DNA of 64,000 nt from Solimicrobium sp040544425 (lineage in GTDB: Bacteria > Pseudomonadota > Gammaproteobacteria > Burkholderiales > Burkholderiaceae_D), in contig JBEONO010000002.1 in assembly GCA_040544425.1 (NCBI GenBank), forward strand, positions 282,109 through 346,108, written 5' to 3'. Made by a program: the position numbers and the translations under genes. How positions within the stretch are numbered: the stretch's first letter is position 1; each line of letters opens with the position of its first letter. This document shows, one piece after another, positions 53,083 through 62,598 of this stretch. Below the pieces are notes generated by a model. The model searched no databases and was not told where the DNA came from. It was given only the letters and a program-made list of their open reading frames with translations.

Positions 53083-54153
53083 ATGACCAACACCCTGCCC
53101 GCCCCAATCCAATTTGACCAGCCGGAGCGATCCCATTTACGTATCGGCTATCTGCCCCTGACCGACTGCGCGCCCCTGATTACTGCAGTCATGCTGGGAA
53201 TCGATAAGCGTCACGGATTGAAACTGGAACTGTGCAGACAGGCCTCATGGGCCGCCATCCGCGACAAATTGCTCTCGGGCGAACTGGACGCAGCACAGAC
53301 TTTATATGGCCTGGTGTACGGCGTGCAGCTTGGTCTGGGCGGGCCGCAATCCGACATGGCGATCCTCATGACCTTGAACCGTAATGGTCAGGCCATCACC
53401 GTATCGAAGCGCATCGCTGACGCCCTGCACAAGGGCCAATCGCTCAAAGCGGTGCTGGCAGGTCTGGAGCGCAAACCGATCTTCGCGCAAACCTTCCCGA
53501 CCGGCACCCATGCGATGTGGCTGAACTATTGGCTGGCCTCCGAGGGCGTGGATCCGTTGAACGATATCGAGAGCATCGTGATCCCACCGCCGCAGATGGC
53601 CGCAGCACTGGCCGAGGGCGAACTGGATGGATTTTGCGCCGGTGAACCCTGGCACGCGGTCGCGCAAAATAACAAGACTGGCCGAACCATAGTCAACACC
53701 AGCCAGCTGTTACCCGATCATCCGGAAAAAGCGCTGGCCTGCCGGCTGGAGTTTTGCACGCTGTATCCCAACACTGCGCAGGCTCTGATCGCGACCATCC
53801 TGGAGGCCTGTCAGTGGCTGGAAGTGCCGGGCAATAAAGTCAAGGCCAGCAGCTGGCTGGCCCGGCCTGAATTTCTCAACATCGTGTCCGAACTGATTTC
53901 AGCGCGGATGGTGGGCGACTATGGCGATGCGGCAGAATTGTCGGCGGCCCTGCCGCTGCGCTTTTTTGATGAGCGCGGCATGAATTATCCGCTTGCCGCC
54001 GATGGCCTGTGGTTTCTCGGCCAGTTTCACCGCTGGGGATTGCTGAACACGACCGGGAATTGGGATCAGGTGGTCGAACGGGTTTGTCAGACTGAGCTGT
54101 ATTCCAAGGCGGCTGCCAGTTTGGGGCTGACGGCCAAACCGTTGATATCGTAA
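53083..54153 (+). CDS. nasS: nitrate sensor NasS (NrtA/CmpA-like, cytoplasmic)
   Basis: A 356-aa periplasmic-binding-protein fold without signal peptide, hence cytoplasmic. IGYLPLTDCAPLITAVMLGIDKRHGLKLELCRQASWAAIRDKL and the ligand loop FAQTFPTGTHAMWLNYWLAS match NrtA/NasS nitrate binding. It lies 11 nt after nasT. In the absence of nitrate it would sequester NasT. No nitrate ABC permease or ATPase follows, which supports a sensor rather than transport role. Confidence 0.9.
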   Translation: MTNTLPAPIQFDQPERSHLRIGYLPLTDCAPLITAVMLGIDKRHGLKLELCRQASWAAIRDKLLSGELDAAQTLYGLVYGVQLGLGGPQSDMAILMTLNRNGQAITVSKRIADALHKGQSLKAVLAGLERKPIFAQTFPTGTHAMWLNYWLASEGVDPLNDIESIVIPPPQMAAALAEGELDGFCAGEPWHAVAQNNKTGRTIVNTSQLLPDHPEKALACRLEFCTLYPNTAQALIATILEACQWLEVPGNKVKASSWLARPEFLNIVSELISARMVGDYGDAAELSAALPLRFFDERGMNYPLAADGLWFLGQFHRWGLLNTTGNWDQVVERVCQTELYSKAAASLGLTAKPLIS

Positions 54154-54242
54154 CGTCGCAGCCTGACGCGCTGCCTCCTGTGTACCCTGACGCGACGGTC
54201 GCTGCTCTACTTTGCCGCCATTCAAACTTGGTTTCGTTGATT

Positions 54243-54351
54243 CGTCATTCCCGCGCAGGCGGGAATCCCGTGGCGCTTGAGCGTCTGCAACCTCAGATTC
54301 GAGACCGGAAGCGCGGTTGCGCGCTGGATTCCCGCCTGCGCGGGAATGACG
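54243..54351. repeat. 109-bp REP pair (BIME-like)
   Basis: The 26-nt arm beginning CGTCATTCCCGCGCAGGCGG (54243-54268) recurs as its exact reverse complement at 54326-54351, 57 nt away. Each arm is itself a palindrome (CCCGCGCAGGCGGG). It follows the nitrate operon in the 330-nt gap before the convergent SPFH gene and may act as a bidirectional boundary. Nothing else was seen in the gap. Confidence 0.88.
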
Positions 54352-54483
54352 ATGTTAACCATTTTGGATCATCACGAGAGTCCGTTTAGTACCGTCTGCT
54401 GGCATTTCAATCGGTCAAATGAAAACCAAGAATCCACCAACCAAATTCCGGCAAAAATCCTGTGCGCTATCCATGCATTTCCT

Positions 54484-55389
54484 CTACTTCGATTCCAATC
54501 CGCCACCCAAACCCATGACCAGAGCGGCATTATTGCCGGCCGTTGTAGTCGGAAGTTTGCCGTCCCATTTTTCTATCCACAAGGTTTGATTTTTAACCCT
54601 GGCAGCTTCTGCGCCGTACTGCTTGATTGATTCGCCCAACACCGCCAGCGCACGCGCATCGCCCTGAGCCGCAGCAATTCTTGCGTCGGCCTGACCCTGT
54701 GCGATTGCAACGGCATTGGCCGCGTCAGCCTTGTTCTTGCGCAGCATTGCTTCTGACTTTAATGCTTCCTGTGTGGCCTGAATCTTGGCATTGATCGCCT
54801 GTTGAATATTGGGAGGCAAACGCAGTTCGTTCACAAAGCCAAACTGCTCAACCAGAATGCCGTAATTTCCCAAATCGTCATTGATTTTTTTTCGGACCTG
54901 TTCAGCCAGTTTGATTTTTCCGCCAGCCAGCAAGCCTTCCGGATCGTAATCTGTTCCATAGATATTTAATGAATTCCGGATTTCATTGCGAATGATTTGG
55001 CTGGTGATTTCTTCGTACCCGCGTTTGTATTTTTGATAGAGAACCGGGGCCTTGGTTGAATCTATGCTGTAAGAAATACTCAGATCAGCGTTAATGACAA
55101 CGCCCGACGCCACCTGAAAGTTCATGGATTCATCAATCGCCGCGCCTTCATGAACGGATTTCGTCCAGGTATAGGTTTGTGTAAAGGTTGGAAACTCGAC
55201 CACCGAAGTTCCAATCCCCATCAGATGCCAACCGGAGGTCAGCGGCACTGTTTCGACACGGCCATCGATACGATTAAACTCAACTCCAACATGGTTTGCA
55301 GACACGGAGGCGACAAATGTGTTTTTTAAAACAAGAATGGCAATCAGGGCAAGAACAATAAAAACGACAGGTATGAATTTTTTGATCAC
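54484..55389 (-). CDS. SPFH/prohibitin-like membrane protein
   Basis: A 301-aa protein. An N-terminal membrane anchor (FIPVVFIVLALIAILVL) is followed by a Band-7 domain (NHVGVEFNRIDGRVETVPLTSGWHLMGIG). A long Ala/Glu-rich coiled coil comes next (AINAKIQATQEALKSEAMLRKNKADAANAVAIAQGQADARIAAAQG). It likely forms membrane oligomers that organise proteases or lipid domains. It is monocistronic. The 249-nt gap upstream shows no feature. Confidence 0.88.
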   Translation of the reverse strand: MIKKFIPVVFIVLALIAILVLKNTFVASVSANHVGVEFNRIDGRVETVPLTSGWHLMGIGTSVVEFPTFTQTYTWTKSVHEGAAIDESMNFQVASGVVINADLSISYSIDSTKAPVLYQKYKRGYEEITSQIIRNEIRNSLNIYGTDYDPEGLLAGGKIKLAEQVRKKINDDLGNYGILVEQFGFVNELRLPPNIQQAINAKIQATQEALKSEAMLRKNKADAANAVAIAQGQADARIAAAQGDARALAVLGESIKQYGAEAARVKNQTLWIEKWDGKLPTTTAGNNAALVMGLGGGLESK

Positions 55390-55638
55390 GATTTTCCTCT
55401 ATGGTTAATGCATTGTTCGATTGTTGCGGGGTCACGAATAGTCAGTTGTGCTGCGAAGCATAGGGTAAAGTGCACGTCGCGTAAATGCCCTGTTTAGAGC
55501 ATTTTTAAGCGCTAATTTAAATATTGGATTTGCGTTAAACAGGAAGGGATTGTGTCGACTTGCGACTTGCACCTTAATTCCGGACCTGGTCCAAGTGAAG
55601 ACAGTAAATTAAATATTTACAAAAAGCAATTTTTAACT

Positions 55639-56502
55639 TCAGTGGGATGTGAAACAGGCAGATCGCAATTTGTTCTGGTTGCCGCCATTATTGTTGGTGG
55701 TATCGGAGACGCGATCAATTTCTGCTTTGATGGCGCTCTTGGCATCGAGGTCATGGCGAAGGGTGAATGACGCTCTCCGGTCATTGGTTGGTGCGTACTC
55801 TTCAGACAGGCCAGACGTCGAAGTATGTTCGGTGATCATCGCGTAGTTGACAAAAGGGGTCCATTGTCCGATGCGCAAACCGGCACCAATCGTTGCCAGC
55901 GACTGGCCATAGTTAAAGCCGGGATTGCCGTTGACGTTGAACTTCGACTTGCCGACTTCAGACAACATAAACCACGAGTTGAAATCGAGATTGATGGCCA
56001 GTCCATACGAGTTCATCGGACCCTCTTGATTGATCTCCGGGCTGGTGGCATTAGTGACCTGATGATTGGCCTGCATGTAGACAACGCGCACAGTCAGCGG
56101 GCCTTTCGAGACTTCGGCATCAGCGCCGACCAGGGCCGTGTAATGCACATCAGTATCACCAGACGCACTTGCTGAGTAGTAGCGCAACTGCGCCAATTTT
56201 TCATGGCCGTCGAAGACGCTGGAGAGAATATTAAAACCGTTGATGGAGCGGCTAAAACCGAGACTGACACCATCGTAATTGTTCGCGTCGCCACCGTACA
56301 ATTCCTGAGGCACGTTCACCCACGGGTAAGTAAATCCGACGTTCTCAAAACGCGAATAGTAGTACTGGGGAATGATCTGATGACCAACATTGAGTTGAAA
56401 GTCATCACTCAATTTGATATTGAAACAGGCTAACTGAACGCCAGCATTGGTTCCGGCTTGACTGCGAACCTGGTGCAGCGCCATTGGTTGAATCAGCCAC
56501 AT
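55639..56502 (-). pseudogene. porin/outer-membrane barrel fragment
   Basis: A 287-residue frame with porin-like beta strands (GHQIIPQYYYSRFENVGFTYPWVNVPQELYGGDANNYDGVSLGFS). There is no signal peptide or N-terminal strands, and the first residues (MWLIQPMALHQ) begin in mid-barrel. The end, NQNKLRSACFTSH, lacks the terminal aromatic strand needed for outer-membrane assembly, suggesting a frameshift there. It sits against the LysR gene, where about 100-130 N-terminal residues would be expected. Probably a decaying gene. Confidence 0.6.
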
Positions 56503-56553
56503 AACGGAGACAATTCGACCCGTTGAGCTATGTCGGCCCGGAATAATTCGACA

Positions 56554-57492
56554 TCATTCCGTTGCGGGGGAGACCAGGTCCTGTCCCATGCACACGGCCC
56601 GTATGCAGGCGCGCAGCCAGCGATGCGCAGGGTCTGCATCCATTCTGGGATGCCACAGCAATGAGACCGTAAACTTCGGCACAGGGATCGGAAGTGGGAA
56701 GCTGAACATGCCATCGCGCAAACTTGCAGTGTGCCGTTCCGGGACTGTTGCGATCAGATCGGAAGACCGTGCCAAAGCCAGGGCGGTGGCAAATCCACCA
56801 ACAATTGCCACGACCTCCCTCTCGATATTTTGCAGCTTCAAGGCTTCATCGATCGGACCTTTGGCGATCCCCTGGCGCGAGAACGCGACATGCCTTCCGG
56901 CGCCATAGCGTGCCGGGTTGATTTCACCCGTCGTCAGTGCATGATTCTCTCTTACCACGCCAATGTAGTGATCTCGAAACAGGGATACGGACCGTAATTC
57001 CGGACTGGTGTCCTTTTCCACCACGCCGGTCTCCAGATCGACCAGTCCGTCACGCAGAGATTTGCTGTCTTTGTCCGGCTTGGTGACAAAACTCAGTTGT
57101 ACCCCTGGCGCTTCCTGTCCGGCACGGGTAATCAGCTCAGGGCCGAAGCTTTCGACAAAGCCTTCACTGGTCCGAATTGTGAAGGTTCGAACCAGACGAT
57201 GCAGATCAAACGTCTGCGCAGGTCGAAGAACCATCGTCGCATCAAGGACCAGCTGACTGACCTGCTCACGCAACTCAATCGCCCGCGGCGTCGGCACGAG
57301 GTTTCGTCCCGCTCTGACCAACAGCGGGTCGCCAGTCGTTTCACGCAGGCGGGCCAGTGCGCGGCTCATTGCCGAGGGACTCAGTCGCAGCCGACGGGCG
57401 GCACGCGCCACGCTGCCTTCCGCAAGCAGCGCGTCAAGAGTAATGAGCAGGTTGAGATCAGGGGGCGACATACCGAAAACTATATCACTCAT
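56554..57492 (-). CDS. LysR-family transcriptional regulator
   Basis: A 312-aa protein from ATG 57492. The HTH is at about residues 10-70 (LNLLITLDALLAEGSVARAARRLRLSPSAMSRALARLRETTGDPLLVRAGRNLVPTPRA), of the NodD/NahR type. The effector domain follows. It is divergent from the cupin-MFS genes across 129 nt, the classic arrangement for a LysR regulator of its neighbour. The frame upstream to 57588 is unlikely. Confidence 0.88.
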   Translation of the reverse strand: MSDIVFGMSPPDLNLLITLDALLAEGSVARAARRLRLSPSAMSRALARLRETTGDPLLVRAGRNLVPTPRAIELREQVSQLVLDATMVLRPAQTFDLHRLVRTFTIRTSEGFVESFGPELITRAGQEAPGVQLSFVTKPDKDSKSLRDGLVDLETGVVEKDTSPELRSVSLFRDHYIGVVRENHALTTGEINPARYGAGRHVAFSRQGIAKGPIDEALKLQNIEREVVAIVGGFATALALARSSDLIATVPERHTASLRDGMFSFPLPIPVPKFTVSLLWHPRMDADPAHRWLRACIRAVCMGQDLVSPATE

Positions 57493-57621
57493 TCGATTTG
57501 ATATGGCGTCAAACGCACTAATTAACTGCAAATGACGCGCCTTCCGCCATGTATGGCACTCAGTTACGATAAGCACAGAAGCTTGCACACGGTCTGTGCC
57601 AGCAATTTTGAGGAAAATGAC

Positions 57622-58167
57622 ATGGAAATCAATTCACTGGACAATTTCACCAAGGCCATGAGGGCCGATTGGGGGCCACTTTGTTCTGAACTGGTCGAAA
57701 GCAGCCGACTTCTGCTGGAGACTCTTGCCACATCGCCGACCCACGAGGAGTGGCTCTCGACGCTACACAAAGAGGCCTCACCCTACACCGAACTGTACCG
57801 TGATCCGCAACACGGTTTCGTGCTGTTGAGTCATACGGAAACTGCAGGACTGTATCGCCCACCTCACGATCATGGCCGGGCCTGGGTGATCTATGCGGTC
57901 CAGCAGGGCGAAATCGAGATGGGGACTTATGCCCGGGTAGCAGATCCGGATGGGCAGGTCCGGCTGGTCAAAAGGAATACCACGGTGGTGCGACCCGGAC
58001 AGGGCATGGTGTATCTGCCAGGTGATATTCACGACACACGCTGCATTTCAGGACCGGCACTGCTGTTTCGCTTCACAGAACGTGACTTGAAAAAAGAGGA
58101 TAAGGAGGAACACCGGGTAACACGTTATGTTGAGCAGAACGGGATATGGACCGGCGGGTTGCCATGA
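57622..58167 (+). CDS. cupin-fold metal-dependent enzyme
   Basis: A 181-aa protein from ATG 57622, after GAGGAAAATGAC. It resembles cysteine-dioxygenase-like cupins: motif one PPHDHGRAWVIYAVQQGEIEMGTY with two His, and motif two GMVYLPGDIHDTR with a His. Substrate unknown. Its TGA overlaps the MFS start ATG (ATGA), so both are made together, probably under the LysR protein. Confidence 0.8.
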   Translation: MEINSLDNFTKAMRADWGPLCSELVESSRLLLETLATSPTHEEWLSTLHKEASPYTELYRDPQHGFVLLSHTETAGLYRPPHDHGRAWVIYAVQQGEIEMGTYARVADPDGQVRLVKRNTTVVRPGQGMVYLPGDIHDTRCISGPALLFRFTERDLKKEDKEEHRVTRYVEQNGIWTGGLP

Positions 58168-59549
58168 CCGCGATGTTAATTGCAGAGGATCAAAATCCTG
58201 GGCTGCCCGGATTACCGCGCAGGATCGCAATCGCTGCGGTGCTTGGCGCCATGCTGCTCGTAGTGTTGGATTCTGCCCTGGTCAATGTCGCGCTGCCGAC
58301 CATGGCGCTGTCTTTGCACGCGTCTGCCGCCAACTCGGTAATGATTATTACTGCCTATCAGACCGCTTTGGTGATGGCCCTGCTGCCGTGTGCCGCTCTG
58401 GGGGAAAGTCTGGGGTTTCGTCGGGTTTTTGCAGGTGGTGTTGCGCTGTTCATTGTTTCCTCTGTGCTGTGCTCGATGGCGCCCTCCCTGGCCTGGCTGG
58501 TTGCAGCGCGGTTTTTTCAGGGGCTCGGTGGTGCAGCTGTCATGGCCCTTGGAATTGCTCTGCTGCGTTTCACCGTACCACATTGGCAGCTTGGTGCAGC
58601 AATAGGATGGAACGCTCTTACCGTCGCATTGGCTTCTGCGGCAGGGCCCTCGATCGGTGCGCTGATCCTGTCCGGGACGAGTTGGCACTGGCTGTTCGCC
58701 GTCAACCTTCCGCTCGGGGTGGCGGTGTTGCTCGCCGCGCGCCAGTTACCAAATCCGGCTGGCACGAAGAGCCGTCCGGACTTCTTCAGTGTCGCAATAA
58801 ATGGAGCGGCATTTGCGGCGCTGGTTATTGGCGCAGAACTGATGCCCGCCAACCCGGCGTCTGCCATCGCGTTGTTCGCTGCGGCAGCGCTGGGCTTTAT
58901 GGCGCTGGTCAAACGGGAAATGCCCAAACAGTCGCCCTTGATTCCCATCGACCTGCTTCGCATCAGGTCTTTCCGCATTTCAGTGATCGCATCGGTCTGC
59001 TGTTTTACCGGTCAGACGATGGGCATGGTGGCGCTGCCATTTTATTTGCAGCACGAATTACATCAGAATGTACTGATGACCGGACTTTACATCACACCAT
59101 GGCCACTGACCGTGGCGCTTGCGGTCCCAATCACAGCACGATTGACTGATCACGTATCGGCAGCCTGGCTGTGCCTGGCTGGTGGTGTATTTCTTTCAGC
59201 CGGACTTGCCGGCGCGTCAGCATGGCCATTGCATGGCGATCCTGCGTTGCTTGTGCCGTTTATTATGTTGTGCGGGATGGGCTTCGGCATGTTTCAGGTT
59301 CCCAATAACCGGAACATGTTTCTCGCCGCTCCGCGTGGCCGCAGTGGCGCCGCTGGTGGCATGCAGGGAACCGCGCGCTTAGTCGGACAGACTGCCGGCG
59401 GAGTGATCATGACTGCCTTATTCGTCCTGACTTCGATTTCAGGCGCTCCCCGGATTGGACTCGGAATTGGTGCCTTGTTGACCTTCATTGCCGGTCTGGT
59501 GAGTGTGATGCATGTCAATCCAAAAACAAGCAATGCGCTTCGTATTTGA
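58164..59549 (+). CDS. MFS exporter, EmrB/QacA (DHA2) type
   Basis: A 461-aa transporter with about 14 helices. Motif C-like and family segments are VLDSALVNVALPTMALSLHASAANSVMIITAYQ and FFQGLGGAAVMALGIALLRF. ATG 58164, overlapping the cupin stop, is preferred; ATG 58146 is also open. Drug or metabolite efflux is likely, coupled to the cupin enzyme. Confidence 0.87.
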   Translation: MTAMLIAEDQNPGLPGLPRRIAIAAVLGAMLLVVLDSALVNVALPTMALSLHASAANSVMIITAYQTALVMALLPCAALGESLGFRRVFAGGVALFIVSSVLCSMAPSLAWLVAARFFQGLGGAAVMALGIALLRFTVPHWQLGAAIGWNALTVALASAAGPSIGALILSGTSWHWLFAVNLPLGVAVLLAARQLPNPAGTKSRPDFFSVAINGAAFAALVIGAELMPANPASAIALFAAAALGFMALVKREMPKQSPLIPIDLLRIRSFRISVIASVCCFTGQTMGMVALPFYLQHELHQNVLMTGLYITPWPLTVALAVPITARLTDHVSAAWLCLAGGVFLSAGLAGASAWPLHGDPALLVPFIMLCGMGFGMFQVPNNRNMFLAAPRGRSGAAGGMQGTARLVGQTAGGVIMTALFVLTSISGAPRIGLGIGALLTFIAGLVSVMHVNPKTSNALRI

Positions 59550-59679
59550 AGCGCGTGGCAGCCTCGATGCGCAAGCCGAATTGATGTGCTGGCGGCGATC
59601 CAAAACGAGTAACCATCACGGTTCAATCGGCTGGCGCGATGTCGGTCAGTTAACTGACTCCAACTGGAGTCTGAGATTG

Positions 59680-60396
59680 TCATTCACTGGTACTAGGATT
59701 CCAAAATGCCTGCTTAATGTAAGATTCAGCCGACAGTTTAGCGGCGATATGGTCCAGGGTCACCGAATCGACAGAAGTCGACAAAAGTGTCGCAGTCATC
59801 TCGACATCGTCTTCACCGAATGGTTGCAGGTCCAGATCGCCCAATGGGTAGTTGGCAGTTTCTAGCAGAGTCTCAAGGAATGCCAAGGCATGTTTTTGTT
59901 CCTCGCTCGATGTGATCACGCACAATTGGTAGGTCAGTTCGCTATGCTTTTCATCGATCGGCTTACGATTGATCGAATTTACCACGGGTCGAAGCAAGGT
60001 ATTGGCAGCCAAAACAAAAACGGCTGCCAGCAACGCCTCTGCCAACAGGCTTGCACCGGCACAGGCTCCCACTGCTGCCGAACCCCACAGGGTCGCTGCG
60101 GTGTTCAGGCCCCTGACATTCAAACCCTCTTTCATAATTGTGCCGGCACCCAGAAAGCCAACACCTGAAACGACATACGCAGCAACATGGGTCGCGCCGG
60201 ACGGGCCGTCAAGCCTGAACGCCAGATCAACAAACACTGCTGAAGCGATCGCCACCAGCGCATTTGTCCGCAACCCCGCGGTACGCTGACGATATTGACG
60301 TTCATAGCCGATTAAGGAGCCAAGTAAAAATGCGGTCAACAGGCTGATGAATGAATCGGTTAGAGCTACCAGGTTGAATTGTTGCCAGGCGTGCAT
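59680..60396 (-). CDS. MgtC/SapB family membrane protein
   Basis: A 238-aa protein. The N-terminal domain of about five helices has the signature GSLIGYERQYRQRTAGLRTNALVAIASAVFV, and GVGFLGAGTIMKEG. The C-terminal cytoplasmic ACT-like domain lies at about residues 150-235. MgtC proteins support growth in low magnesium. It is 64 nt downstream of an NRAMP-related gene on the same strand, suggesting a shared metal-responsive transcript. Confidence 0.9.
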   Translation of the reverse strand: MHAWQQFNLVALTDSFISLLTAFLLGSLIGYERQYRQRTAGLRTNALVAIASAVFVDLAFRLDGPSGATHVAAYVVSGVGFLGAGTIMKEGLNVRGLNTAATLWGSAAVGACAGASLLAEALLAAVFVLAANTLLRPVVNSINRKPIDEKHSELTYQLCVITSSEEQKHALAFLETLLETANYPLGDLDLQPFGEDDVEMTATLLSTSVDSVTLDHIAAKLSAESYIKQAFWNPSTSE

Positions 60397-60460
60397 AGAC
60401 AGGTCCTTTCAGGGGGATGCAATTCCAGTGATATTGTGGTTTGGCGAAACTACCGCATGA

Positions 60461-62095
60461 TTACAGTGCCATCTGCACGATTTTGTAGATCACCATCAGA
60501 ACAGCGACAAGCAGGTAACCACGCAGCAATCCCATCCAGATCCGCGTTGATGTTGTCATGACATTTGGCTGCAATGTATCGAGAGGTGGCATACGCCAGC
60601 TATCCAGTTGTTTGCGGGTAGGTTTGATGTCCCAATCCTGAGGCGTTTTTACACTGGCTTCGCGATGCGCTTGCAGCGTCATGCCAGCCAATCCAAGAAT
60701 CAATGCCAGAATGCAGCCACCGGCCATGATCTGCAAAATCCGCTCAGCACTGATGTCAGGAAACACGACGGCAGTTGTGAGAACAATGGAAAGGATAACC
60801 AATATAGCGACAATGATGACAGTCATGAAATTGGTAAAACGTCCGTTAACCCACGGTCCGAGAACCTGTTTGTCATTGCATAGCAGCAGAAGAAATACCG
60901 CAGCGCTTGGCAGCAAAATACCGGCCAGAGTCTGCACGGCATTGGTCAGTAAACCTAACGGTACACCTGGTATCGCGACCAAGGCACCAGAGATAACGAT
61001 AAGTCCACAAAATACGGCATAAAATCCTTTTGCTTCACCTGGCTTGCGATGTAACGAGTGCTTCATCGACAGCAAGTCACCAAGTGCGTAGGCAGTCGAC
61101 AGTGAAATTGCAGAAGCGCCGATAATGCTCGCGTCGATCAAGGCAATGGCAAACAATACACCGGGCAGACGTCCATAGTATTTTTCCAATCCAGCGGCAA
61201 CCGTTCCGGCATCGACAAACTTGCCAGCTTCAACCGTGCCTTCAAACAGGTGGGCCATGCTTGCCATTATTGCGACTGCACCAACGATGACCACAATGAT
61301 TCCCATCCACAGGTCGATACGTTCGTATCTGATAAAACGTGGCGTAATTCTTTTATCGATTACATAACTTTGCTGGAAAAAAAGCTGCCACGGAGCTACC
61401 GTAGTCCCGACTATGCCGATAATTAATATCATTACGTCGGCCAGCGGTGCATTTGTCGGCATGCGCGGAATGATGAAATCGTGCACGACTGCACTGATCG
61501 GCGGATGAACCATGATAAAGACAGGAATCAGCAGAAAGCTGCCAGCCACCAATATCAACGAGAATCGTTCGAAGCGGCGAAAGTCTCCGGTGCCAGCGGT
61601 CAGCATAATCAACAAGGCGGCAACGCAGATGCCCAGTACTTTGGGTAAACCAAGGTACTCCAAACCCAGACTGATGCCGATAAATTCGGTCACAATCGTC
61701 AGGGCATTCAAGATGAACAGGTCAATGACGCTGAACGCTCCCCAGAATTTTCCGAAGCGCTCAAGAATCAAACGTGCATGCCCTACCCCAGTCACCGCAC
61801 CCAGGCGCAAGACCATTTCCTGATTGACATACAAGACTGGAATCAGCAGTGCCAAGGTCCAGAGCAAAGCTGTTCCGTGATTTTGTCCGGCCTGTGCATA
61901 GGTACTGAATGCCCCGGCGTCATTGTCGCCGACCATCACGATCAGGCCCGGGCCAAGAATGGCGAATAACGTTTTGAGACGCGCCCACAGCCCAAAGCGC
62001 GGTCCGTGATCATCCAATTTGATTGTGCCAAATGCACCACGAATATCCCCGATATGGGCGCTGTCGAGTACGGCGTGTGTTTGCAGGTCAGACAT
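60461..62095 (-). CDS. NRAMP-related divalent metal transporter with altered metal site
   Basis: A 544-aa protein from ATG 62095, with GGGAGAATCAAC before it. It has eleven or so helices. In helix 1 the canonical DPGN is replaced by DAGA (GDNDAGAFSTYAQAG). In helix 6 the canonical MPH is APW (GTTVAPWQLFFQQS). Loss of the soft Met ligand is associated with NRAMP-related magnesium transporters, and the linked MgtC gene fits this. Mn or Fe transport cannot be excluded. A long leader precedes it. Confidence 0.85.
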   Translation of the reverse strand: MSDLQTHAVLDSAHIGDIRGAFGTIKLDDHGPRFGLWARLKTLFAILGPGLIVMVGDNDAGAFSTYAQAGQNHGTALLWTLALLIPVLYVNQEMVLRLGAVTGVGHARLILERFGKFWGAFSVIDLFILNALTIVTEFIGISLGLEYLGLPKVLGICVAALLIMLTAGTGDFRRFERFSLILVAGSFLLIPVFIMVHPPISAVVHDFIIPRMPTNAPLADVMILIIGIVGTTVAPWQLFFQQSYVIDKRITPRFIRYERIDLWMGIIVVIVGAVAIMASMAHLFEGTVEAGKFVDAGTVAAGLEKYYGRLPGVLFAIALIDASIIGASAISLSTAYALGDLLSMKHSLHRKPGEAKGFYAVFCGLIVISGALVAIPGVPLGLLTNAVQTLAGILLPSAAVFLLLLCNDKQVLGPWVNGRFTNFMTVIIVAILVILSIVLTTAVVFPDISAERILQIMAGGCILALILGLAGMTLQAHREASVKTPQDWDIKPTRKQLDSWRMPPLDTLQPNVMTTSTRIWMGLLRGYLLVAVLMVIYKIVQMAL

Positions 62096-62117
62096 GTTGA
62101 TTCTCCCGAACTTGAAT

Positions 62118-62336
62118 TTATTCCCGATCCATTTTTTGGGATCGGGCGATTTGGTCATATTGATGCTTGCTGATTCCGTCGGATCGATGTTTCAACAGGC
62201 GCAAAATAATACGTCTGCAAATTGAACCATATGTTTTTTGGAATGATGCAGGTTCAACGCGAAGTACTGCGTTTTGACCGGCGTGATTGGTGGCTTGCAT
62301 GGTAGTGACACCAGATACCAGGAATGAATAGTTCAT
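62118..62336 (-). CDS. possible leader ORF upstream of the NRAMP-related gene
   Basis: A 72-codon frame starting at ATG 62336, preceded by CGGAGCAGAAC, a fair ribosome site. It ends at 62118 beside a strong hairpin, CCCGATCC/GGATCGGG. The product, MNYSFLVSGVTTMQATNH and so on, matches nothing known. It lies on the same transcript as the transporter, so it may be regulatory rather than functional as a protein. Confidence 0.35.
   Translation of the reverse strand: MNYSFLVSGVTTMQATNHAGQNAVLRVEPASFQKTYGSICRRIILRLLKHRSDGISKHQYDQIARSQKMDRE
62121..62146 (-). promoter_or_regulatory. hairpin before the NRAMP-related gene
   Basis: CCCGATCC, an A-rich loop, then GGATCGGG on the minus strand: an 8-bp perfect stem about 25 nt upstream of ATG 62095. 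There is no T-run, so it is not an intrinsic terminator. It may control ribosome access or protect the transcript. Confidence 0.5.
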
Positions 62337-62568
62337 GTTCTGCTCCGTATAAATTCAGGATTTTTAGGAGCAGCTGATAACACGTGCCTGACCGATCAAA
62401 TCGGTTTGTTGACAGGTTTCAGATATGCCACTCCAACCAGCGGTATTAATTGGTAATTCTCGTATTAATCAAATGCGATTGATCCGGCAAAACGCGGCCG
62501 ATCAGCATGCGCGTGGCAATGCCAAAGGCAGACCAATGTCCACAGCAACTGGACAGGCGGTCGAGCGA

Positions 62569-62592
62569 ATATCTGGCACAGGCGCCGGATAT
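62569..62592 (-). promoter_or_regulatory. hairpin after candidate leader peptide
   Basis: ATATC-C-GGC paired with GCC-A-GATAT around a six-base loop on the minus strand. It starts a few nucleotides after the stop of the 47-codon ORF at 62599-62742, the position expected for an attenuation or ribosome-stalling structure. There is no U-tract. Confidence 0.45.
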
Positions 62593-62598
62593 CAAAGA

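Noticed and set aside
54180..54389. 69-aa ORF after nasS
   Set aside because: It translates the REP palindromes; REP-derived RHSRAGGNP-type peptides are a common annotation artefact.
58127..59149. 340-aa plus-strand ORF overlapping the MFS gene in another frame
   Set aside because: Cys/Arg-rich translation without any hydrophobic pattern; the MFS frame has clear membrane helices and family motifs.
59512..59865. 117-aa ORF after the MFS gene
   Set aside because: Overlaps both the MFS 3' end and the convergent MgtC gene, with no recognisable domain.
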